Source of the DNA: an uncultured Pelagibacteraceae bacterium
GTDB lineage: Bacteria > Pseudomonadota > Alphaproteobacteria > Pelagibacterales > Pelagibacteraceae
Assembly (NCBI GenBank): GCA_902526405.1
Contig: CABZKL010000013.1
Span: 1 to 32,176, forward strand
Direction: 5' to 3'
Length of the DNA: 32,176 bases
The notes beneath the pieces were generated by a model. That model ran no database searches. It was given only the letters and a program-made list of their open reading frames with translations, and was not told the DNA's origin. Shown here piece after piece: positions 16,649 to 25,193 of the stretch. The first letter of the stretch is position 1, and each line of letters begins with the position of its first letter. The position numbers and the translations under genes were made by a program.

Positions 16649-17751
16649 TAGTTTACTCCTTTCACGTAACTTTTTTTATAAAACGGTAACTTACAGATAT
16701 TTGCTGGATGTTTTTTACCTCTTACCTCTAATAAAATTTTAGTATCGATTTTAGAAAATTCTTTATCAACATATCCCATTGCTATTGGACCATTAATACT
16801 TGGACCAAATGTACCACTTGTAATTTCTCCAATTGGTAATTCAGTTTCATTAAAAATTTTAGTTTTTTCTCTAGCGATTAATCTACCTTCAGGTTTAATT
16901 CCAACTCTTATTTGTTTGGCCCCTTCCTTAATTTGGTTAATTATTTTATCTGAACCAACAAAACCTCCATTTGATAATCTTTCCTTTGATATTGCCCATC
17001 TAAGGTTTGCCTCTACTGGAGTTTTATTTAAGTCTAATTCATGACCATATAAGCATAATCCCGCCTCTAATCTCAAAGTATCTCTTGCCCCAAGACCAAT
17101 TAGTTTTGCACCCTTCTTAATTAAGCTTTTTGTGAATTCTTCAGCTAAATCATTTAGAATGGATACTTCAAAACCATCCTCTCCTGTGTATCCTGATCTA
17201 GTAACAAATAACTTTCGACCATTATAATCAAACCAGTCACCAGTCATAAAAGTTAAGTTTTTAACCCCATTTATGGTTTCATTTAAAATTTCAACTGCTT
17301 TTGGACCTTGTATTGCAACTAGAGCTCTATCATTACTTAGTTCCATTTTATATTTTTGAGACAATATATTGCTTAAAATTTCAAAATCTTTTTCTTTGCA
17401 TGCAGCATTTAAAATAATTAAATATCCATCTTCTAGTTTGGTAATTATAAGATCATCATAAATACCTGCCTCTTCGTTCATAAGAAAACTATACTTAGAG
17501 CAATTTTGTTGAAGATTTTTTAAATCTAAAGGAAAAATTTTTTCAAGATCAGATGTTAGATTTTCATTTCCATAAATAAATAATTGACCCATATGTGAAA
17601 CATCAAAGATGCCAGCATGAGATCTTGTAAATTTATGCTCTTCAATAACACCTTTACTGTATTGAATTGGCATCTCATAACCAGCAAACTCAACAAACTT
17701 AGCTTGACTATCTTGATGTAATTTATTTAGAGATGTTTTTTTAATTTCCAT
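16648..17751 (-). CDS. gcvT: Aminomethyltransferase (glycine cleavage T protein)
   Basis: Transfers the methylene group from aminomethyl-GcvH to tetrahydrofolate and releases ammonia. At 367 residues it has normal length, with typical motifs [10 protein letters not shown] (18-27), [11 protein letters not shown] near 47-57, [30 protein letters not shown] and the C-terminal [11 protein letters not shown]. It is the first gene after the tandem glycine riboswitch. Only about 15 bases separate the last aptamer's CAGATGGG from the ATG, so glycine control probably acts close to translation start. Confidence 0.98.
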   Translation of the reverse strand: MEIKKTSLNKLHQDSQAKFVEFAGYEMPIQYSKGVIEEHKFTRSHAGIFDVSHMGQLFIYGNENLTSDLEKIFPLDLKNLQQNCSKYSFLMNEEAGIYDDLIITKLEDGYLIILNAACKEKDFEILSNILSQKYKMELSNDRALVAIQGPKAVEILNETINGVKNLTFMTGDWFDYNGRKLFVTRSGYTGEDGFEVSILNDLAEEFTKSLIKKGAKLIGLGARDTLRLEAGLCLYGHELDLNKTPVEANLRWAISKERLSNGGFVGSDKIINQIKEGAKQIRVGIKPEGRLIAREKTKIFNETELPIGEITSGTFGPSINGPIAMGYVDKEFSKIDTKILLEVRGKKHPANICKLPFYKKSYVKGVN

Positions 17752-17767
17752 ACTAACTCTATCGTAC

Positions 17768-17912
17768 CCATCTGTATATTTGCCTGAGAGTTTTACTCCT
17801 TCGGCGAGAATCTAATCTCTTTCCAGAGTTAATATGTTACGGTCCTTTTACCTGAGAGTTTCCTGGGTGGTTGCTCCTTCGGTGCCACATTAAATTGTGA
17901 TCTCTCCCGTAA
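17768..17912 (-). promoter_or_regulatory. Tandem glycine riboswitch upstream of gcvT
   Basis: On the minus strand two glycine aptamers follow each other. The first (about 17912 to 17840) has GGGAGAGA, then GCACCGAAGGAGCAA, AACTCTCAGG and AAAAGGACCG. The second (about 17829 to 17768) has CTGGAAAGAG, CGCCGAAGGAGTAAAACT, CTCTCAGGCAAA and CAGATGGG. These are the hallmark core segments of glycine riboswitches, which normally switch gcv expression on when glycine is present. TCTG before and CAGA after the second aptamer can form its closing stem. No terminator hairpin with a T-run fits before the gcvT ATG, so control is more likely translational or mediated by transcript stability. Confidence 0.95.
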
Positions 17913-17918
17913 AGAAAT

Positions 17919-17945
17919 ATTCTATCATATATTAACCAATGTCAA
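17919..17945 (-). promoter_or_regulatory. Likely promoter of the riboswitch-gcv operon
   Basis: A perfect TTGACA -35 box (minus strand, 17945-17940) is followed after 15 bases by TAGAAT (17924-17919), which has an extended TG one base before it; the alternative GAATAT gives a spacer of 17. Predicted initiation near 17912 coincides with the 5' edge of the first aptamer. It lies directly after the stop codon of the EamA gene. Confidence 0.6.
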
Positions 17946-17949
17946 TATT

Positions 17950-18825
17950 TTAAGCAGTCTTTTTTTCTAAGGAATAAAGATTGTAAAATTGAAGTAATAC
18001 AGCAAAAATTACAATTGCACCTCCAATAATCACTATAAATGGTGGCTGTTCATTAATAAATATCCATGCCCAAAGCGGCCCTAAAACTGCCTCTGTCAAC
18101 ATTATGATTCCAACCATAGCAGATGGTGTTCTTTGAGCACCAATTGTAATTAAAATAAATCCTAATCCTAATTGCATAAAACCTGCCAAGAAACCTAAAA
18201 AAATATCATGTGCAGAAATTAGAATTTTTCCAGACATTAAAAACCCAATGGTTAGGGCAAAAACCCCAGCAATAAATTGTGCAGGCACCATATCTACATT
18301 AGGATATTTTCTTACAACTAGTATTAAAACTGCAAACGAAATTGGCATTATAAATGCAGCAATATTTCCTGTCATTTGACCAGGAGATAAAGAGTTTCCT
18401 ACCATCAGCAGGATACCAGAAATTGCTAATATTATAGAAGTGAGTGTGATGACTGAAATTTTTTCCTTTAAAAAAAAATATCCAAAAATTGCTAAAAAGA
18501 TTGTTTGAGTTTGAATAATGAAATTAACATTTGCAACAGTAGTGTTATACATCGCAAAAACGTAACCGCAAAAACCAAACGATAAAACAAAACCTCCAAT
18601 AAATCCTGGAAAACCTAAATTATAAAATGAGCGAAAAACTTGTTTTTTGTAAGTTATGATTAAGTAAAGACTAATTATAATTAGAAAAAAAATAGTTCTC
18701 CAAAATAAAATTTGCCAAAGAGTTGCTCCCTCAAAAGATTTTACTATTAATCCACCAAAGCTTAAACTACATGCACCTAGAAATACTAATAAGGGTCCTG
18801 GTAATTTTCTGATTATATTCATCAA
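17950..18825 (-). CDS. EamA/DMT-family transporter
   Basis: A 291-residue inner-membrane protein of about ten helices in two EamA repeats; FLKEKIS closes the first repeat, and LTEAVLGPLWAW with NEQPPFIVIIGG marks the second. Its start overlaps the pxpC stop by 4 bases (ATGA), so it is translationally coupled to the 5-oxoprolinase genes. Uptake or export of 5-oxoproline, glutamate or a related compound is a reasonable but untested guess. It resembles the EamA protein at 2034-2939. Confidence 0.86.
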   Translation of the reverse strand: MMNIIRKLPGPLLVFLGACSLSFGGLIVKSFEGATLWQILFWRTIFFLIIISLYLIITYKKQVFRSFYNLGFPGFIGGFVLSFGFCGYVFAMYNTTVANVNFIIQTQTIFLAIFGYFFLKEKISVITLTSIILAISGILLMVGNSLSPGQMTGNIAAFIMPISFAVLILVVRKYPNVDMVPAQFIAGVFALTIGFLMSGKILISAHDIFLGFLAGFMQLGLGFILITIGAQRTPSAMVGIIMLTEAVLGPLWAWIFINEQPPFIVIIGGAIVIFAVLLQFYNLYSLEKKTA

Positions 18826-19778
18826 ATTTGATTAAGTAAATTTTTTGTCTCCATTTCATACAGTTTAAATAAAGTTTCTGCATCTGATAATTCTATTTCT
18901 TGAAACTTCACTTTCGAACCTGGTGCTAACTGCACCAAGCGATCATAATCAACGCTAACTACAACACCTATTTTTGGATAACCCCCTATTGTGCCATGAT
19001 CTGATAGCATAATTATTGGATTACCATCAGCTGGTACCTGGATGACACCCTTGACCAAACCCTCAGACTTAATATTGGTATTTACAACATTTTCAATTTT
19101 TGGCCCTTCAAGTCTCATCCCCATTCTGTCAGATAACTTTGAAACAATAAATTCTTTTTCTAAAAATATTTTTTTTCCCTCATCTGAAAAATAGTCAAAA
19201 TTTGTTCCTTTAATAACTCTTATATTTTCAATTTTACTGTTTATATAATTTACTTTTTTAAGTGTCTTGTCAGAATTGATTTTTAATAGTTTAATTTTTT
19301 GTCCACTATTTAATTTCTTTCCATTATTTGAACCAATATTTGCTTTAGTATTTATTGAACAACTATTCCACTGAAATTTAAGATCAATTTCAGACCCTAT
19401 TGCAAAGTAACCATAAACAGATTTGTTCGTAGAAATTATGTTAATTTCATCGCCATTTTCTATATGGTAACTATGATAACAATCTCCATCAATTTCATAA
19501 TCTTTTTTTTTGATTTTAAAAATAACATCTCCAGTAACTACAAAATTTAATTGATCCCCTGTATATTTCAAATGTGGGCCCTGATAAGCAAACTCAATAA
19601 CAGGAGCAGTCAAATGATTGCCAACTAATTTATTTGCTAAAAGGAAATTTCGGTTATCCATTACACCACTAAATGGAATTCCAATATGATATAAATTTTC
19701 TCTTCCTTTATCTTGGAATGTTGTATTAATACCACCCCTTAATATTTCAAAATAATTACTTGTCATTACTACTCTCAT
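18822..19778 (-). CDS. pxpC: 5-oxoprolinase subunit C (biotin-dependent carboxyltransferase-like)
   Basis: Part of the PxpABC complex that opens 5-oxoproline (pyroglutamate) to glutamate with ATP. The 318-residue protein shows TFQDKGRENLYHIGIPFSG near the start, FLLANKLVGN, DRMGMRLEGP and the C-terminal VPADGNPIIMLSDHGTIGGY with KIGVVVSVDYDRLVQLAPG, all typical of PxpC/KipA. The reading frame opens at an ATG at 19778, 23 bases inside pxpB; a second ATG at 19766 gives the start MTSNYFEILRGG, closer to family length, and may be the real one. Confidence 0.92.
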   Translation of the reverse strand: MRVVMTSNYFEILRGGINTTFQDKGRENLYHIGIPFSGVMDNRNFLLANKLVGNHLTAPVIEFAYQGPHLKYTGDQLNFVVTGDVIFKIKKKDYEIDGDCYHSYHIENGDEINIISTNKSVYGYFAIGSEIDLKFQWNSCSINTKANIGSNNGKKLNSGQKIKLLKINSDKTLKKVNYINSKIENIRVIKGTNFDYFSDEGKKIFLEKEFIVSKLSDRMGMRLEGPKIENVVNTNIKSEGLVKGVIQVPADGNPIIMLSDHGTIGGYPKIGVVVSVDYDRLVQLAPGSKVKFQEIELSDAETLFKLYEMETKNLLNQI

Positions 19779-20433
19779 ATTCTTGTCGAGAAATTTTTTT
19801 AAAAACGATTGTATCTCCAGGATTAATTAAATTTGGATCTCTCTCTTTACTATCATCAAATACTTTTAGAGGAGTATTTCCAATTATATTCCAACCGCCT
19901 GGGCTATCAAAAGTATAAATATTTGCAAATTGTTCAGTTATACCGACTGATCCCTGGGGAACTTTTACTCTAGGAGTTTCTAATCGTTGAGTTCTTAAAT
20001 TTTCATCTATATCTCCCAAAAAAGGCATTCCAGCAATAAAACCTGTCATATAACAAAAATACTCTTTATCAAAAAACTTTGTCAAAATTTCCTGATAACT
20101 TAAGTTTAATTTTTTTTCTAATCTACTTTTATCTAATGCGAAATTTTCCTCACAACAAACAGGTAGTTCAATTTTTTTATTATTTTTGTTCTGTTCAATG
20201 GTTGTATCTAAGTTTTCAATTTTATTTTTAATTTCACTAAAATTGGTAACTCGAAGATCAAATGAAATAATTAATTTATTATATGATGGAGTAAGGTTGT
20301 TTATTCCTTTAATTTTTTTTTCTCTAATAGTATTGAAATATTTTATTACTTCTAAATTCGTTGCTTTATTTACCTGTATACCAAAGTCACAATACAATGC
20401 TGCGTCACCAAGATTTGATATATTTTTTAACAT
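19756..20433 (-). CDS. pxpB: 5-oxoprolinase subunit B
   Basis: A 225-residue partner of PxpC in ATP-dependent 5-oxoproline cleavage. Family marks are GDAALYCDFG near the N-terminus, MTGFIAGMPFLGD, LETPRVKVPQGSVGI and SPGGWNIIGNTPL. The start codon at 20433-20431 lies 28 bases from the start of the divergent pxpA. It overlaps pxpC at the 3' end, so B and C are made together, with the EamA gene third in the operon. Confidence 0.93.
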   Translation of the reverse strand: MLKNISNLGDAALYCDFGIQVNKATNLEVIKYFNTIREKKIKGINNLTPSYNKLIISFDLRVTNFSEIKNKIENLDTTIEQNKNNKKIELPVCCEENFALDKSRLEKKLNLSYQEILTKFFDKEYFCYMTGFIAGMPFLGDIDENLRTQRLETPRVKVPQGSVGITEQFANIYTFDSPGGWNIIGNTPLKVFDDSKERDPNLINPGDTIVFKKISRQEYESSNDK

Positions 20434-20440
20434 GCCATGT

Positions 20441-20446
20441 TATACT
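20441..20446 (+). promoter_or_regulatory. Possible extended -10 box for pxpA
   Basis: TG-T-TATACT (TATACT at 20441-20446) lies in the 28-base divergent gap between pxpB and pxpA. Initiation about 7 bases later would leave a leader of roughly 9 bases before the pxpA ATG. No convincing -35 is evident, and the element rests on one short match. Confidence 0.3.
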
Positions 20447-20461
20447 TCAACAATTAACGGT

Positions 20462-21235
20462 ATGGAAATTAATATAAATTGTGATTTAGGTGAAAAATCA
20501 AAACACCATTCAAATAAATATGATCCAGATTTACTTGAAATAGTAAATTCTGCTAACGTTGCTTGCGGATATCACGCTGGAGACAGTCAATCTATGAATG
20601 AAATAGTCCAAATATCAAAAAAAAATGGAGTTAGTATTGGTGCTCATCCATCATTCAATGATCCAGAAAATTTTGGACGTGAAAGGATGGAATTATCATC
20701 TTTTGAAATAAAAAAACTAATTTTTGATCAATATGAAATTCTTGAAAAAATTGCTCATAATCATGGAGAAACCGTTACTCATATTAAGCCTCATGGAGCA
20801 TTAAATAATATGGCATGTGAAGATATTAACTTAGCAACAACTTTAGCAACCGCAATAAACGAGATTAGTAAAGATTTAATATATTTAGTTCCAACTGGTT
20901 CAAAAATGGAACAGGCTGCTAAAAAATTAAATATGAAAATTGCATGTGAAATTTTTGCAGATAGAAATTATGAGGATGATGGAAATTTGGTTTCAAGAAA
21001 AAAACCTCACGCTTTGATAACTGATCCAGTGCATGCAAAAAAACATGTTTTATCAATGGTTAAAAATCAGTCACTTAATTGTCACAGTGGAAAACAAATA
21101 CCTTGTGAAATAGACTCTATATGCATACATGGGGATAATAAAAGTGCATTAGCTACAGCTAAGTCCATAAAAGACAATTTGCTAGATAATGGACTTATAT
21201 TAAAACCTTTAAACCATTTGGAGAAATTTATTTAA
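20462..21235 (+). CDS. pxpA: 5-oxoprolinase subunit A (LamB/YcsF family)
   Basis: The third 5-oxoprolinase subunit, 257 residues. Marks: MEININCDLGE at the N-terminus, SANVACGYHAGD, IGAHPSFNDPENFGR, HIKPHGALNNMA, EIFADRNY with GNLVSR, and ICIHGDN. The start at 20462 matches the family's MKIDLNADLGE-type beginning; an in-frame ATG at 20432 would overlap the pxpB start and is less likely. It is divergent from pxpBC, unlike the colinear pxpABC order of many bacteria, and its stop overlaps the start of a TPR gene by one base. Confidence 0.94.
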   Translation: MEININCDLGEKSKHHSNKYDPDLLEIVNSANVACGYHAGDSQSMNEIVQISKKNGVSIGAHPSFNDPENFGRERMELSSFEIKKLIFDQYEILEKIAHNHGETVTHIKPHGALNNMACEDINLATTLATAINEISKDLIYLVPTGSKMEQAAKKLNMKIACEIFADRNYEDDGNLVSRKKPHALITDPVHAKKHVLSMVKNQSLNCHSGKQIPCEIDSICIHGDNKSALATAKSIKDNLLDNGLILKPLNHLEKFI

Positions 21236-21720
21236 TGTTGAAGAATTTTTATATAATTTTATTATTATTACTTTTTACTACACACTCTTTTTCTGCAGGA
21301 TCTGATCCTAAACCGGCTAAAGTTAAAACTGATTACTCCAAAGCTGTAGATTCTATAAAATTTGCCAAAAAATATGAAAAAAAAGGTAAATTAGAAAAAG
21401 CTAAAAAAAGATATGAAAAGGCTCAAAAACTTCTTTTAAAATCAAATAAAGAAAAACCAAATCAACCTGACACACTAAATTATTTGGGTTTTACTACTAG
21501 AAAACTTGGAGATTATGAGAATGGTGAAAAATATTATCTAATGGGTCTGAAAATTGATCCAAACCATACAGGAATTAACGAATACTTAGGAGAACTTTAC
21601 GTTACAACAAACAGATTGGCCTTAGCTAAAGAAAGGCTAAAAGTATTAGAAAGCTGTAATTGTGAAGAATATTCGGAATTAAAAGATATTATTGATGGTG
21701 TAAAAGAGTCGAAATATTAA
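21235..21720 (+). CDS. Exported TPR-repeat protein
   Basis: A 161-residue protein with an N-terminal signal peptide (hydrophobic core to about residue 20, then SFSAG) and helical tetratricopeptide repeats: a lysine-rich helix pair around 40-75, then PDTLNYLGFTTRKLGDYENGEKYYLMGLKIDP (split motif, about 80-115) and a third repeat ending near 140. TPR proteins bind other proteins; no partner is evident. TAATG overlap with pxpA suggests translational coupling, although a link to 5-oxoproline metabolism is not obvious. Confidence 0.8.
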   Translation: MLKNFYIILLLLLFTTHSFSAGSDPKPAKVKTDYSKAVDSIKFAKKYEKKGKLEKAKKRYEKAQKLLLKSNKEKPNQPDTLNYLGFTTRKLGDYENGEKYYLMGLKIDPNHTGINEYLGELYVTTNRLALAKERLKVLESCNCEEYSELKDIIDGVKESKY

Positions 21721-21758
21721 TTTACACATTATTTAAATAAAAATACATACAGCCCACG

Positions 21759-21789
21759 TTGAAATATTAAATAATTAGACTAATATAAT
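21759..21789 (+). promoter_or_regulatory. Candidate promoter of the TerC-family gene
   Basis: TTGAAA (21759-21764) and a perfect TATAAT (21784-21789) stand 19 bases apart in the 75-base gap before the TerC-family gene. Initiation about 7 bases after the -10 box falls on or next to the TTG start codon at 21796, implying a leaderless or almost leaderless transcript. Confidence 0.45.
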
Positions 21790-21795
21790 TCCGTT

Positions 21796-22410
21796 TTGAT
21801 CGAGCAATCCATAATTTTATTACAAATAATCTTTATAGATATAATTCTTGCTGCTGATAACGCAATCATAATTGGATTAATAGCTGCAAATTTTGTTCCT
21901 AAAAATCGGAAAAAAATTATTTTGTGGGGTGTTGCTGGTGCTTTAGTTTTTAAAGTTATTTTTGCAGTATTTGCTACATACTTGTTTAAGTTTTATTTCA
22001 TTAAAATTTTAGGAGGCCTATTATTAATATGGATTGTTAATGATTTAAGGAAAGATTTAGTTGAAATTAAAAAGGAAAAGAAATCTCCTACCAAGAAATC
22101 AAAAGAACCCTCTTTTATCAAAAGTGTTTACAAAGTTTTATTTGCAGATATTACAATTAGTTTTGATAACGTAATTGGAGTAGTTGGAGCAGCCAAAGGT
22201 TATTTTGGTTTCATGATTTTTGGATTAGTTTTATCTGTAGTTTTAACAGGTGCATTAGCCACATATATGGCAAAATATATCCAACAGCATATTTGGATAG
22301 CGTATGTCGGTTTAGTATTTATATTAATTGTTGGTCTTCAATTAATTATTGGTGGACTGGTAGATTTAGAAATTCTAAATATTAATGAAGAATTTAAAAA
22401 ATACTTTTAA
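21796..22410 (+). CDS. TerC-family (YjbE-type) membrane protein
   Basis: A 204-residue inner-membrane protein with about six to seven helices. Two inverted halves each carry an acidic motif: LAADNAIIIG in the first helix pair and FADITISFDNVIGVVG in the middle, as in TerC/Alx/YjbE proteins, which are linked to metal ion (manganese) export. A lysine-rich cytoplasmic loop separates the halves. The start is TTG at 21796: an in-frame TAA lies at 21781 and there is no ATG between, and the encoded start matches the short N-terminus usual for the family. It ends directly against the convergent panB gene. Confidence 0.87.
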   Translation: MIEQSIILLQIIFIDIILAADNAIIIGLIAANFVPKNRKKIILWGVAGALVFKVIFAVFATYLFKFYFIKILGGLLLIWIVNDLRKDLVEIKKEKKSPTKKSKEPSFIKSVYKVLFADITISFDNVIGVVGAAKGYFGFMIFGLVLSVVLTGALATYMAKYIQQHIWIAYVGLVFILIVGLQLIIGGLVDLEILNINEEFKKYF

Positions 22411-23184
22411 TTAATAAGAGTGTTTTTTTAAAGGAAATTTCTTACTTTTCACCTCTCTCGCATAAGTTGATACAGCTTTAGCAATCTCTTTTCTGATGTT
22501 CGTGTATTTCTTTATAAATCTAACATTAATTGGATTTAAACCAATTAAGTCATCAAAAACTAAAATTTGCCCATCACAATTATTTGAGGCTCCAATACCA
22601 ATGGTTGGGATTTTGATTTGTTTAGTGATAGCCTTTGCTAGCGAGCTTTCTATGCATTCTAATACCATCGAAAAAACACCTGCAGTTTCTATTAATTTGG
22701 CTTCTTTTAAAATTTTTTCTCTTTCGTAATTTTTTTTACCCTTAAACTTAAAATTCTTAGCTGATTGTGGAAGAAGTCCCAAATGACCCATAACAGGAAT
22801 ATTATTCTTTACTAAATTTTTAATAATTTTATAAATTTTTTTTCCACCTTCTAATTTTAAAGCATCACATTCAGTTTTTGACATTATTTTTTTTGCATTC
22901 TTAAGTGCTTCTTTGGAATTTCGATAAGTGTTATAAGGCATATCAACAACCATCAAACTTTTTTTAACTCCTAATCTCACACTTTTAGAATGCTCGATCA
23001 TTGTATCTAATGAAACTTCTCGTGTTGATTTGTAATTATATAAAACAGACCCAAGCGAGTCACCAACAAGAACTATATCACAGTGGTTATCGATAATCTC
23101 TGCTACATTTTTAGAATAAGCAGATAGACTCACTATTTTAGTTTTATTTTTTTTTCTAATTATAGATAATATTTTTTTATGCAT
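22411..23184 (-). CDS. panB: 3-methyl-2-oxobutanoate hydroxymethyltransferase (ketopantoate hydroxymethyltransferase)
   Basis: First committed enzyme of pantothenate synthesis: transfers a one-carbon unit from methylene-THF to 2-oxoisovalerate. 257 residues. Metal and catalytic residues are in place: D42 (VGDSLGSV), D81 (VVDMPY), K110 (ALKLEGG), H134 (MGHLGLLPQS) and E176 (VLECI), corresponding to E. coli D45, D84, K112, H136 and E181; GIGASNNCDGQILVFDD follows. It is the last gene of the minus-strand run, 4 bases after gloA. No panC is seen in the window. Confidence 0.95.
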   Translation of the reverse strand: MHKKILSIIRKKNKTKIVSLSAYSKNVAEIIDNHCDIVLVGDSLGSVLYNYKSTREVSLDTMIEHSKSVRLGVKKSLMVVDMPYNTYRNSKEALKNAKKIMSKTECDALKLEGGKKIYKIIKNLVKNNIPVMGHLGLLPQSAKNFKFKGKKNYEREKILKEAKLIETAGVFSMVLECIESSLAKAITKQIKIPTIGIGASNNCDGQILVFDDLIGLNPINVRFIKKYTNIRKEIAKAVSTYAREVKSKKFPLKKHSY

Positions 23185-23188
23185 TGGC

Positions 23189-23608
23189 TTACCAAGAGCC
23201 AGAATTCTCCATAGAAACCCAAGGTTCTTTAGGCTCTAGGTTTCCTTCTTGAAGAATTTCAATAGAAATCTTATCTGGAGATCTAACAAATGCCATGTGA
23301 CCATCTCTTGGTGGTCTATTTATAGTATAGCCCATATCCATTAATCTTTTACAAGTTTCATAAATATTATCTACACGGTAAGCAAGATGACCAAAATTTC
23401 TTGAGCCTTCTCCCAATTCGTCTCCATCCCAATTATAAGTTAATTCAATTTCCGCTTTATCATCATTAGGTGCAGCAAGAAAAATAAGTGTATATCTTCC
23501 CTTTTCATCTTCCATTCTTCTTGTTTCTTTAAGACCAAGACCATCACAAAAAAATTTTAAAGACTCATCTACATTCTTAATTCTAATCATTGTATGTAAA
23601 TATTTCAT
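23189..23608 (-). CDS. gloA: Lactoylglutathione lyase (glyoxalase I)
   Basis: Converts the methylglyoxal-glutathione hemithioacetal to S-lactoylglutathione. A 139-residue VOC-fold protein with metal ligands at family positions: H5, E55 (EIELTYNWD), H74 (NFGHLAYRVD) and E117 (ISIEILQE). In E. coli these are H5, E56, H74 and E122. The loop after residue 97 is shorter than in E. coli, and the C-terminus has an extra tail ending in SGSW. It lies between guaA (22-base gap) and panB (4-base gap). Confidence 0.93.
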   Translation of the reverse strand: MKYLHTMIRIKNVDESLKFFCDGLGLKETRRMEDEKGRYTLIFLAAPNDDKAEIELTYNWDGDELGEGSRNFGHLAYRVDNIYETCKRLMDMGYTINRPPRDGHMAFVRSPDKISIEILQEGNLEPKEPWVSMENSGSW

Positions 23609-23630
23609 AGATGTTCTTTATAGTTTAAAA

Positions 23631-25193
23631 CTACTCTAATTCAATAGTGCTTGGGGGTTTTGAAGTAACATCATAAACAACTCTATTTATACCTCTTATG
23701 TTGTTGACTATTTTATTAGAAATTATTTGCATAAAGGGCTTCCTAAATTCAAAAAAATCTGCTGTCATTCCATCTTCTGATGTAATTGCTCTTAAAAGAC
23801 ATAAATACTCATAAGTACGATTATCACCCATTACACCAACCGTTTTGACAGGAAGCAAAGCGGCATATGCTTGCCATATTTTATGATAAAGTCCGTGTTC
23901 CCTTAATGCTTGTATAAAATAATAATCAGCTTCTTTTAAAATTTTAATTTTTTCATTAGTAATAATTCCTGGCATTCTAATTGCTAAGCCTGGACCAGGG
24001 AAAGGGTGTCTTGATATAATCTCTTTACTTAATTTTAATTCTAAACCTAATTTTCTAACTTCATCTTTAAATAAAAACTTTAATGGCTCAACAAGTTTTA
24101 AGTTCATTTTTTTTGGTAAACCACCAACATTATGATGGGATTTTATTTTAGAAGTTTGACTGCCAGTGACAGATTTACTTTCAATCAAATCAGGATAAAG
24201 TGTTCCTTGAGCCAAAAATTTTACATTTTTGATTTTTTTGGCGTATCGTTCAAAAATTTTTATAAATAAATTTCCTATTATTTTTCTTTTTTTTTCTGGA
24301 TCAGAAACATTTTTTAATTTTCCCAAAAATTCCTTTTCTGCATTTACATAAATAAGGTTCATTTTTAATTTCCTCCTAAAAGTTTGAACTACTTGAGTTT
24401 CCTCCTTTTTTCTTAAAAGGCCTGTATTAACAAAAATACAATATAATTTCTTACCAACTGCTTTATTTAATAATTGAGCAACTACACTGCTATCTACTCC
24501 TCCAGATAAAGCGCAAATAACTTTATGGGTACCTATTTGATCTCTTACTTCAGTGATTAATTTTATTTTTTGATCTCTTGAAGACCAATTTCTTTTGATC
24601 TTACATATTAAAAATATAAAGTTACTAATTAACTTTTTTCCATTTTCAGTATGAGTAACCTCTGGATGAAATTGTACTCCATAAAATTTTTTTAAATTGT
24701 TTTCAACTATGGCGTATTTAGAATTTGTACTTGAAGCAATAACCTTAAAATTTTTAGGTAATTTAGAAACTTGATCTGCATGGCTCATCCAAACTTCTTT
24801 GGTTTTTTTGGCACCATAGAAGTTTTTAGTTAATAGGCTATCTCTTTTTTTAAAAATGTTAGCCAATCCAAATTCACGATGTTTTGATTGTTTCACTCTA
24901 CCCCCGTTTAATTTTGATAAAATTTGGTGACCAAAACAAATTCCTAAAATTGGTTTATTCAATTCTAATATTTTTTTATCAAATGAATATTTATTGATTT
25001 GGTAAACATTTAAAGGACCTCCAGATAAAATAATTCCTCTTACACTCTGGTTGATATCGATAGTTCTAATTTTTTTATGACTTACAATTTCCGAAAAAAC
25101 ACCCAATTCTCTTATTCTTCTTGCAATTAATTGTGTGAACTGTGAACCAAAATCTATGATTACAACTTTATCCAGATTTTGATCAAGACTCAT
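23631..25193 (-). CDS. guaA: GMP synthase (glutamine-hydrolysing)
   Basis: Converts XMP to GMP with glutamine and ATP. 520 residues, full length. The class I glutamine amidotransferase domain has C86 (GICFGHQ), H176 and E178 (QFHPEVT). The ATP pyrophosphatase domain has the SGGVDSS loop at 230-236, and the C-terminal dimerisation domain ends KPPSTIELE. It overlaps the upstream TPR gene by 11 bases, and guaB lies just before that, so both steps from IMP to GMP are in one run. Confidence 0.97.
   Translation of the reverse strand: MSLDQNLDKVVIIDFGSQFTQLIARRIRELGVFSEIVSHKKIRTIDINQSVRGIILSGGPLNVYQINKYSFDKKILELNKPILGICFGHQILSKLNGGRVKQSKHREFGLANIFKKRDSLLTKNFYGAKKTKEVWMSHADQVSKLPKNFKVIASSTNSKYAIVENNLKKFYGVQFHPEVTHTENGKKLISNFIFLICKIKRNWSSRDQKIKLITEVRDQIGTHKVICALSGGVDSSVVAQLLNKAVGKKLYCIFVNTGLLRKKEETQVVQTFRRKLKMNLIYVNAEKEFLGKLKNVSDPEKKRKIIGNLFIKIFERYAKKIKNVKFLAQGTLYPDLIESKSVTGSQTSKIKSHHNVGGLPKKMNLKLVEPLKFLFKDEVRKLGLELKLSKEIISRHPFPGPGLAIRMPGIITNEKIKILKEADYYFIQALREHGLYHKIWQAYAALLPVKTVGVMGDNRTYEYLCLLRAITSEDGMTADFFEFRKPFMQIISNKIVNNIRGINRVVYDVTSKPPSTIELE

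Noticed and set aside
20186..20461. Upstream extension of pxpA
   Set aside because: It is antisense to pxpB; the MEININCDLGE start at 20462 matches the family.
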